A stretch of DNA of 5,923 nt from an uncultured Moraxella sp. (lineage in GTDB: Bacteria; Pseudomonadota; Gammaproteobacteria; Pseudomonadales; Moraxellaceae): the NCBI GenBank assembly GCA_937889485.1, contig CALAPG010000273.1, positions 1 through 5,923 of the forward strand, written 5' to 3'. A program made the position numbers and the translations under genes. The notes beneath the pieces were generated by a model, which was not told the DNA's origin, searched no databases, and saw nothing but the letters and a program-made list of their open reading frames with translations. Of the stretch, positions 1 to 5,071 are shown in pieces (position 1 is the first letter of the stretch; every line of letters begins with the position of its first letter).

Positions 1-931
1 AATATAAGAAGTCGGTTAATGCTAAGGTTCTTTGCCAATAATCGCTGGCTTGTAGTGGGGTGCGTTGATGGCTACGCACCGCTTGCCAGCTATTAATCCA
101 CGTTTGGCGGTGCTGATACCACTCACTGTCTAGCATTTGCAGTGCCACAAAAGGGGCATACCCTGACAAGCTGCTGGCCTGTTCTAGTGTGCTACTGGCA
201 GTTTGCGGCAAGTATTTTTGCATCAACGCCAAAGACTGTTGTGGGGTGACGTGGCTGACCGAAAAAGCCTGTAACCGTGAGCGAATGGTGGGAAGTAGCT
301 GTGAGGGACTATCGCTAATAAGGCAAATGATAACGTTTTCGGCAGGCTCTTCTAAGGTTTTTAATAGCGCATTACTTGCCGCCACCGTCATGGCATCGGC
401 TTGATGGATGACCACGATACGAAGCCCTGCGCTTGATTGTACAACAAATGGCTGTAATGCACGAATATCATCAATTTTGATGCTCATTGTCGGCTGATGC
501 GAGGGTGCCTGCGCAATCGGCTGGCTTGGTGATTTGGATTTTGATGGGTTAATTTTTGTGCCTGTGTAGCTCGCTGGCGTGGATGGTTTGGGTAGTTGGT
601 ATAGATTAGGATGGTTGCCCGCGATCAGCCATTGGCAGCTGTCACAAGTGCCACAGGCGCTAGCCATATTGTGAGGATCAGAATGTTTTTGCTGACATAG
701 TAGCCAAGCCACAAAACGATAGACAAAGGCGCGCTTACCTGTGCCTGCATTGCCTGCAAACAGCATGGCGTGGGGCAATCTGTCAGTGTGACGGGTGAGG
801 TATTGCCAAGTTGATTGCTGCCAAGGCAATACGTCAGCAAATAGCCACTGCGCTATCACCGATTGTTCCACAGGATCTGGGTGATGAAATGTTTTTTTGT
901 TGGTGTCAATCTGGTTATCAAGAGTTTGCAT
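1..931 (-). CDS. holB: DNA polymerase III subunit delta' (clamp loader), 3' end outside window
   Basis: Delta-prime is the stator subunit of the cytoplasmic clamp-loader complex that loads the beta sliding clamp during replication. I translated 310 codons from the ATG at 931-929; the frame stays open to the window edge, so the C-terminus is missing (E. coli HolB is 334 residues). Visible are a P-loop GNAGTGKR (60-67), a zinc module with Cys79, Cys93, Cys96 and Cys99 followed by AGNHPN, the IKIDDIR segment (151-157), a Walker B-like RIVVIHQADA stretch (171-180), LLKTLEEP (189-196) and TIRSRL (215-220), where the family usually has SRC. The helical collar domain starts near 230. Between the zinc module and IKIDDIR lies a Ser/Pro/Lys-rich insert (about 113-150) that E. 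coli lacks. An in-frame stop lies upstream at 985-987 and no other ATG intervenes, so this start is firm although no good Shine-Dalgarno is seen. It is divergent from the membrane-protein gene. Confidence 0.95.
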   Translation of the reverse strand, partial: MQTLDNQIDTNKKTFHHPDPVEQSVIAQWLFADVLPWQQSTWQYLTRHTDRLPHAMLFAGNAGTGKRAFVYRFVAWLLCQQKHSDPHNMASACGTCDSCQWLIAGNHPNLYQLPKPSTPASYTGTKINPSKSKSPSQPIAQAPSHQPTMSIKIDDIRALQPFVVQSSAGLRIVVIHQADAMTVAASNALLKTLEEPAENVIICLISDSPSQLLPTIRSRLQAFSVSHVTPQQSLALMQKYLPQTASSTLEQASSLSGYAPFVALQMLDSEWYQHRQTWINSWQAVRSHQRTPLQASDYWQRTLALTDFLY

Positions 932-1005
932 GAGTTGGTGGGTCGCCCAAGTTGGGATTTTTGACGGAATTTTTGTGAGTCGTCATGTGGGTAATCACAG
1001 AGGGT

Positions 1006-1033
1006 AGTATAGCGCTTGTCGGTCAATAATCAA
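1006..1033 (-). promoter_or_regulatory. Predicted sigma70 promoter of holB
   Basis: On the minus strand a -35 box TTGATT (1033-1028, 4 of 6 consensus) is followed after 16 bases by a -10 box TATACT (1011-1006, 5 of 6). Transcription would start near 999, giving a leader of about 70 bases before the holB ATG at 931. Placement just upstream of holB and in its direction supports the call; it is a consensus match only. Confidence 0.55.
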
Positions 1034-1217
1034 TCGAAAAATCATTTGTGCAGCCGCCTATTGGTACCCTGCGATACGTATTTTGTTGCAAAAAAATAAT
1101 GGATTTTATGGCTAAAGTGCATTAAATTTCCAGTTTTAGATATCTATTTTTAATTTTTTTTCTTTTTTGTCATCATTTGTCACATACTGGGCGCATAGGG
1201 TGTTTGCCCTTACTGTC

Positions 1218-1241
1218 TAGTCATTTAGTCATTTAGTCACT
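1218..1241. repeat. Three tandem 8-bp repeats upstream of the PF10136 gene
   Basis: The sequence reads TAGTCATT, TAGTCATT, TAGTCACT, so two units are identical and the third differs at one base. The array ends 16 bases before the TTG start and lies in the presumed 5' leader. It could be an operator or a slippage-prone array in which copy number alters promoter or leader spacing. No function can be shown from sequence. Confidence 0.7.
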
Positions 1242-1248
1242 CAATCTC

Positions 1249-1252
1249 GAGG
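1249..1252 (+). promoter_or_regulatory. Shine-Dalgarno supporting the TTG start at 1258
   Basis: GAGG is followed by five bases and then TTG at 1258-1260. The reading frame is closed by TAG at 1234-1236 and there is no ATG or GTG between that stop and 1258. The first in-frame ATG lies at codon 32 (1351), with no comparable ribosome site, so TTG is the best start. Confidence 0.6.
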
Positions 1253-1257
1253 TTAGT

Positions 1258-3624
1258 TTGACGAATCTATCAAAACCTAATAAACAGCAGACACCTTTAT
1301 TAAAAACAATAACATCCGATAACCCCTCTAGCCCTGATGCTTTGGCGGTCATGGCTAGTCTACCCGATCGGCTTGCCAAGTTGCTAGCAGAGATAAATGC
1401 ATCGCGAGATTCTCCACAACCTGCCTTGTTTAAGCAGCTGCTAGATACGCTGCGTTATGGTGCTGAGGATGTCAAAACCGCCAATGCCCGTATGGAGAGT
1501 TTTATCCGCTTGTTACGGCGCCAACCCAACTGGGCAGAAGGTTTGTGTGGCTTTATTTTGACCCTCATTAATCGCTACCGTCAAGTGGCGCTTTATACAG
1601 ATTTGGGCATTTTGTCTGATGCAGGTTTTTCTTCCCAATTTTTTTATTTGGTTGGGCAAAAATTTTTACCCGCTGTTCCCGATGACCGCGATTTGGTGGG
1701 GTTGTTTGATGAGTTATTTGCCACGCCCAAAACTCGTTATTGGGTCAAGCTCATTCATGAACGCTGGTGGATTGAGCTGATCTTGGTGCTACAAGTGCCG
1801 ACAGGCAAGCAGGCGCTGCTTGATGAGTTACAGTCCAATGTGCTTCGGGCAATTACGATTTTGACCGCTAGAATTAATGGCATTGGTCTAAATACTGATT
1901 TATTACACGCATTTCCCAATAGTCTAGACAACCAAGCCACATTTATCGAGCTGCACCATGAGGTGGCAGTATTTGTAAGTCATTTTCAAAAAACCATGCA
2001 GCCTCAAGATAGCCAAGCCATGCCGCTGCCTGCAGCCGATAGCAGCCAAATTTTTGTATTGACTGAGCAAGCACAAAATATTGTTCATCATATTCGCCGC
2101 CGTATTCATAAAACAGGTATTACCGTGCGCACCACCAATATGTTGGTGCGCCTTGAGCAGAGCTTACGCCGCCTTGAGCTATTGGTGTCGTTGCTATCCA
2201 CAGATAACCACACCAAGAAAAAAACAGTGGTTGAACTTATTAATACGTTATATGAGGGGTCATACAACCGCACCAGTTTTCGTTATCTGTTTGGGATCAA
2301 TACCGCGCTTTTATCAAGACGGGTAACCGAAACCGCCAGTAAAGTGGGTGAGCATTATATTAGCACCGATAAAGTAGGCTATCGCAAGATGTACAAAAAA
2401 GCGGCGCTTGGCGGCTTGTTGATTGGCATGATGGCAACGCTCAAAATTCTTGGTAAAACCTTGCCCCTTGCTCCTTTTGGGGTGGCATTTATGAATAGTA
2501 TGATTTATGGACTGGGGTTTGTCGCTATTCATATCATTGGCGGTACGGTGGCAACCAAGCAGCCTGCTATGACTGCTGCGGCTATTGCTTCGACTATCTC
2601 CGAGGTCAAGGGGCGTAAAGCGTATCAGTTTAACAAACTTGCCGAACTGGTCGTTGATATTATGCGTACCCAGTTTATTGCCATTATGGGTAATATTTCT
2701 ATTGCCATGCCGATGGCACTATTGATTTCATCGTTATGGCTTTATGGGTTTGGGCATCCGTTGACGTCAGAAGCCACAGCTGAGCATTTACTTCATGATT
2801 TAAACCCTTTTACGTCCTTGGCAATTTTTCATGCCGCGATTGCAGGGGTTTATCTGTATATCTCAGGGCTTATTGCGGGCTATTATGATAATTTAGCGGT
2901 ACATAACAAAATTGGTGAGCGTATCCGCCATCAGCCCACGTTAAAGCGGTTAGTTACGCCTATTAGTTTGCTGCGGTTTAGCGAGTTTGTGGAGCGCAAT
3001 TTGGGCGCGATTATGAGTAATTTTTTATTTGGGGTGTTTTTAGGTAGTACCGCCACGATTGGCTTTATTTTTGGCTTACCGCTGGATATTCGGCATATTG
3101 CTTTTGCATCTGCCAATTTTATTCATGGCGTCTTTAACGTCTATGCCAATACGGGCGCTTTGCCTGACATTGGTATTATTATGGCAGGCTTATTGGGGGT
3201 CATTGTGATTGGCATGATTAACTTAATGGTGAGCTTTTCGTTGGCACTGATGACGGCACTGCGGGCACGGGATGTTAAAGTGTTTGAATGGCGCTCTTTA
3301 TTTAATCTGGTTGCCTCACATTTGGTGAGTCAGCCCTCAGACTTTTTTATTCCTCGTAAAGAGCCAATGAAATATGCGCTCATTGATAGTGAGGGCAATA
3401 TTATTTATGATGATAGACCCCCAACCAGCACCAAAACCACTAAAGCAAAAGCTGATAAAGCCAACGTGTGTAGCACAGTGGTTTCGGTGGATGCCGTCAC
3501 CCATACCGATAAATTAACTGACGCGCAAATTGCTGAGAAAAAACAAGCCATCAAAGAAAAAGTGGCGGAAAAAGCGGCAGACCCCCTAACCACTGCCGAC
3601 ACTGCCAGTAAATTACCCAAATAA
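1258..3624 (+). CDS. PF10136/COG4389 'site-specific recombinase' family membrane protein
   Basis: This 788-residue protein belongs to the family annotated as 'site-specific recombinase' (PF10136, COG4389), whose true function is unknown to me. I recognised it from overall architecture and from conserved-looking stretches such as GGTVATKQPAMTAAAIA (428-444) and ANFIHGVFNVYANTG (619-633). Residues 1-380 are soluble and helical. After them come about six hydrophobic segments, near 383-399, 402-429, 473-497, 517-543, 584-607 and 637-668. There is no Ser-recombinase catalytic N-domain and no Tyr-recombinase R-H-R-Y signature, so recombination should not be assumed. An Ala/Lys/Thr-rich hydrophilic tail (about 712-788) follows the last membrane segment. 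The protein seems longer than the roughly 650-700 residues I recall for relatives. Translation starts at TTG (see the ribosome site at 1249). The NIF3 gene follows after 17 bases, so the two are probably co-transcribed. Confidence 0.85.
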   Translation: MTNLSKPNKQQTPLLKTITSDNPSSPDALAVMASLPDRLAKLLAEINASRDSPQPALFKQLLDTLRYGAEDVKTANARMESFIRLLRRQPNWAEGLCGFILTLINRYRQVALYTDLGILSDAGFSSQFFYLVGQKFLPAVPDDRDLVGLFDELFATPKTRYWVKLIHERWWIELILVLQVPTGKQALLDELQSNVLRAITILTARINGIGLNTDLLHAFPNSLDNQATFIELHHEVAVFVSHFQKTMQPQDSQAMPLPAADSSQIFVLTEQAQNIVHHIRRRIHKTGITVRTTNMLVRLEQSLRRLELLVSLLSTDNHTKKKTVVELINTLYEGSYNRTSFRYLFGINTALLSRRVTETASKVGEHYISTDKVGYRKMYKKAALGGLLIGMMATLKILGKTLPLAPFGVAFMNSMIYGLGFVAIHIIGGTVATKQPAMTAAAIASTISEVKGRKAYQFNKLAELVVDIMRTQFIAIMGNISIAMPMALLISSLWLYGFGHPLTSEATAEHLLHDLNPFTSLAIFHAAIAGVYLYISGLIAGYYDNLAVHNKIGERIRHQPTLKRLVTPISLLRFSEFVERNLGAIMSNFLFGVFLGSTATIGFIFGLPLDIRHIAFASANFIHGVFNVYANTGALPDIGIIMAGLLGVIVIGMINLMVSFSLALMTALRARDVKVFEWRSLFNLVASHLVSQPSDFFIPRKEPMKYALIDSEGNIIYDDRPPTSTKTTKAKADKANVCSTVVSVDAVTHTDKLTDAQIAEKKQAIKEKVAEKAADPLTTADTASKLPK

Positions 3625-3631
3625 TTTTGCC

Positions 3632-3636
3632 AAGGA
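3632..3636 (+). promoter_or_regulatory. Shine-Dalgarno that decides the NIF3 start
   Basis: AAGGA stands five bases before the ATG at 3642-3644. An in-frame TTG at 3627 would add five residues, but it lies upstream of this site and lacks its own. The ATG is therefore the start. Confidence 0.85.
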
Positions 3637-3641
3637 TTTTT

Positions 3642-4442
3642 ATGAACGCTACCACATCACCGACTATTAACCCCTCTGCAAATTTTCTTAGCCCGACCCA
3701 ACTTGCTAGCTATCTAGATACCTTGCTACAGTGCGGCGATTTTCAAGATTATTGTCCCAATGGTTTGCAAGTAGACGGCGGTCAGGCTATTGGACATATT
3801 GTAACGGGGGTTAGCGCCTCACAAGATTTGATTGAACAAGCCATACAGCAGCAAGCACAGGCGATTATTGTCCATCATGGCTATTTTTGGAAAGGTGAAT
3901 CGTCCCCGCTTACAGGGATCAAAGGCAAGCGCATTCGCTTATTGATGCAGCATGGTATTTCGCTTTTGGCATATCATTTGCCCCTTGATGCCCATCCCGT
4001 GCTTGGCAATAATGCCCAACTTGCCAAACTGTTAGGGTTTGACGGTCATGACGCTTTATACCCTGCTCAAAAGCACCCCATTGGTAACATAGCCAACCTT
4101 ACCACCCCCATCACGCCCGCCCAGCTTCAAGCAGACCTAACCAAAGCGCTAGCGCGTGAACCCTTGCATATAAGTGGCGGCAATCAGATACTCACACGCA
4201 TTGGGTTTTGTACAGGCGGCGCGCAAGATATGATTGAGCAAGCGGCTCAGATGGGCTGTCAGGCGTATATTTCAGGTGAGGTTTCTGAGCGCACCACACA
4301 TCTTGCCCGCGAGCTGGGTATTGAGTATTTTGCCGCTGGGCACCATGCTACCGAAAGAGGTGGCATTATGGCGCTTAGTGAGTATATTAAAGAACATCTA
4401 GGCTTGTCCGTCAATTTTGTGGATATTACCAATCCCGTCTAA
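3642..4442 (+). CDS. NIF3/DUF34 family dinuclear metal-centre protein (YbgI type)
   Basis: This 266-residue protein aligns by eye almost end to end with E. coli YbgI (247 residues), a toroidal hexameric cytoplasmic protein carrying a two-metal site. The family (PF01784) is sometimes labelled GTP cyclohydrolase 1 type 2/NIF3, but its physiological substrate is unsettled. Shared blocks are YCPNGLQVDG (37-46), IVTGVSASQ (53-61), IIVHHGYFWKGES (75-87), YHLPLDAHP (111-119), LGNNAQLA (121-128), FCTGGAQ (189-195), YISGEVSE (209-216) and AAGHHATERGG (231-241). The metal ligands should be the His78/His79 pair, Asp116, His234 and Glu238, all present. The first 16 or so residues are a Thr/Ser/Asn-rich extension relative to YbgI. 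It lies 17 bases after the membrane-protein gene with a strong ribosome site and no separate promoter, so it is the second gene of that operon. Confidence 0.95.
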   Translation: MNATTSPTINPSANFLSPTQLASYLDTLLQCGDFQDYCPNGLQVDGGQAIGHIVTGVSASQDLIEQAIQQQAQAIIVHHGYFWKGESSPLTGIKGKRIRLLMQHGISLLAYHLPLDAHPVLGNNAQLAKLLGFDGHDALYPAQKHPIGNIANLTTPITPAQLQADLTKALAREPLHISGGNQILTRIGFCTGGAQDMIEQAAQMGCQAYISGEVSERTTHLARELGIEYFAAGHHATERGGIMALSEYIKEHLGLSVNFVDITNPV

Positions 4443-4506
4443 AAATACGCTTATTTTTGACAAAATGGTGAAAAACTTCGCAGTTTATCGTGTTTTTTGC
4501 CATTTT
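4441..4506. terminator. Possible AT-rich transcription end after the NIF3 gene
   Basis: Two AU-rich stems directly follow the NIF3 stop codon. The first pairs AAAAATA (4441-4447) with TATTTTT (4452-4458) across a four-base loop. The second pairs 4462-4476 with 4492-4506; as RNA, all 15 positions pair, including a tandem U-G/G-U step in the middle, around a 15-base loop. Because the stem has A-rich and T-rich sides it could act in either direction. The low GC content makes it a weak intrinsic terminator candidate. Confidence 0.4.
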
Positions 4507-4626
4507 TATCACAAATTTGCTCCATTTAACCAAACAATCAATGACGCCATCCTTTATTTTTACTACAATATCCCCAATTCATTTTTATATAACAGTGATG
4601 TCATGCTTTGCCAAACAGCTGCGTGC

Positions 4627-4649
4627 CATACGTTATGTTACGTTAAATT
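4627..4649 (+). repeat. Left arm of an imperfect inverted repeat
   Basis: This arm reads CATACGTTA, TGTT, ACGTTAAATT. The reverse complement of 5032-5053 reads CATACGTTA, GGT, ACGTTAAATT. Nineteen outer positions are identical, and the centre differs by one substitution and one base of length. Each arm also contains ACGTTA twice in the same direction about one helical turn apart. It may be a terminal repeat of a small element or an operator. Confidence 0.7.
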
Positions 4650-4651
4650 TT

Positions 4652-4682
4652 TTGTAAACCAAGCTTGATACCTGATTATAAG
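4652..4682 (+). promoter_or_regulatory. Weak promoter-like sequence just inside the left arm
   Basis: TATAAG (4677-4682, 5 of 6 matches to the -10 consensus) lies 19 bases after TTGTAA (4652-4657, 4 of 6). Alternatively GATTAT (4674-4679) gives 16-base spacing with 4 of 6 matches. Either would start plus-strand transcription near 4688 that could end at the terminator at 4853-4881. The match is modest, and such sequences occur by chance in AT-rich DNA. Confidence 0.3.
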
Positions 4683-4687
4683 ACGTT

Positions 4688-4881
4688 GCCATTATCAGAT
4701 ATGGGCGGCGCCCAAAAAAAATCGTCCACCTGTGCAGTGGCGTGCTTTTTGTGGGTATGAGTAGGTTAGCAACTGACCGTAATACGGTATTTATTGTTTG
4801 ATTGGGTGTTTTCTTATGACTAATAGGAAGATATCACCGTCCTAGGTATAAGAAGAGGCAACTGGCTTTGCCTCTTTTTTT
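4688..4881 (+). ncRNA. Candidate structured RNA or attenuating leader, family not recognised
   Basis: About 190 bases between a promoter-like sequence and a strong intrinsic terminator contain no credible gene but several helices. TGGGC/GCCCA (4702-4706 with 4710-4714) forms one hairpin. CCCA plus an A-run (4711-4720) can instead pair with a T-run plus TGGG (4746-4755), enclosing CCAC/GTGG (4726-4729 with 4737-4740). The first and second structures share the CCC at 4711-4713 and exclude each other. ACCGT/ACGGT (4776-4780 with 4784-4788) forms a third. I compared it from memory with 6S, 4.5S, tmRNA, RNase P and cobalamin riboswitch signatures and saw no match. It may be a small RNA, a leader controlling mltF, or part of a mobile element. 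Confidence 0.3.
4853..4881 (+). terminator. Strong rho-independent terminator
   Basis: AAGAGGCA (4853-4860) pairs perfectly with TGCCTCTT (4869-4876) around an eight-base loop, and the 3' arm runs into an unbroken T tract at 4875-4881. The T tract is only on the plus-strand 3' side, so it terminates rightward transcription. The nearest rightward gene ends over 400 bases earlier, so it either ends NIF3-operon readthrough or belongs to an RNA starting within the gap. Confidence 0.85.
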
Positions 4882-5031
4882 AGCGTTAAGTTTCTAACGA
4901 CCTATTTTGGATGAGAGCTATTTTTGGATTATATCAACCACGGCTATGGTGGGCGTTTTGATGGTAATAAAACGTCTAGCGGTGGGTTGTTTCATAAACT
5001 GTTTTCATTTGGCATAGTTGATTGTCGTATT

Positions 5032-5053
5032 AATTTAACGTACCTAACGTATG
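5032..5053 (-). repeat. Right arm of an imperfect inverted repeat
   Basis: This is the partner of 4627-4649 in opposite orientation, ending 18 bases before the mltF start codon and just outside its ribosome site. Bases next to both arms are similar (GTGCC on the left, GTGTGCC on the right) but are not an exact target-site duplication. Confidence 0.7.
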
Positions 5054-5061
5054 TGTGCCTT

Positions 5062-5065
5062 GGAG
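5062..5065 (+). promoter_or_regulatory. Shine-Dalgarno that decides the mltF start
   Basis: GGAG is followed by six bases and the ATG at 5072. An in-frame ATG at 5051 would add seven residues but has no ribosome site, and TAA at 5045-5047 closes the frame just before it. Confidence 0.8.
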
Positions 5066-5071
5066 TTACAC

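Larger units (their letters stand above)
932..1257. other. Divergent intergenic region between holB and the PF10136 gene
   Basis: This 326-bp gap has no credible gene. Its left part holds the holB promoter and leader. Its middle is AT-rich, with a 10-base palindrome TAGATATCTA at 1137-1146 followed by a T-rich tract to 1168. Its right part has two copies of TTTGTCA one helical turn apart (1166-1172 and 1176-1182) and three tandem 8-base units (1218-1241). I looked for a plus-strand promoter for the membrane-protein gene and found no pair of boxes with acceptable spacing, so that promoter is unassigned. Confidence 0.6.
4443..5071. other. 629-bp gene-free region between NIF3 and mltF
   Basis: No convincing protein gene was found on either strand. 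The region holds the AT-rich stems after NIF3, an inverted repeat pair (4627-4649 and 5032-5053), a promoter-like sequence (4652-4682), several hairpins between 4702 and 4788, a strong plus-strand terminator (4853-4881), and a CGTTA...TAACG dyad at 4884-4899. No clear promoter with consensus spacing was found for mltF after the terminator. The best hint is TTGGAT (4907-4912) and TATATC (4930-4935) with 17-base spacing, which is weak. Confidence 0.6.

Noticed and set aside
189..404. 71-codon plus-strand frame
   Set aside because: It lies wholly antisense to holB, whose frame is supported by family motifs.
4417..4668. 83-codon plus-strand frame overlapping the NIF3 end
   Set aside because: It has no ribosome site, overlaps the NIF3 gene, translates AT-rich DNA into Phe/Tyr/Asn-rich sequence without recognisable motifs, and crosses the candidate terminator stems.
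4702..4721. GC-rich hairpin next to a run of eight A, considered as a terminator
   Set aside because: On the plus strand the hairpin is followed by A rather than T, and on the minus strand the T run precedes the hairpin, so neither direction gives a terminator.
4715..4750. Cobalamin-riboswitch-like GCCACTG on the minus strand
   Set aside because: Only this short match is present; the B12 box and other conserved elements are missing, and no gene lies downstream on that strand.
4757..4845. Two tiny frames (14 codons from 4757, 9 codons from 4816) as leader peptides
   Set aside because: Neither has a convincing ribosome site nor a run of regulatory codons, and they are no longer than expected by chance.
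4847..4852. TATAAG as a -10 box of a promoter for mltF
   Set aside because: No -35-like sequence lies at an acceptable distance, and transcription from it would run straight into the terminator at 4853-4881.
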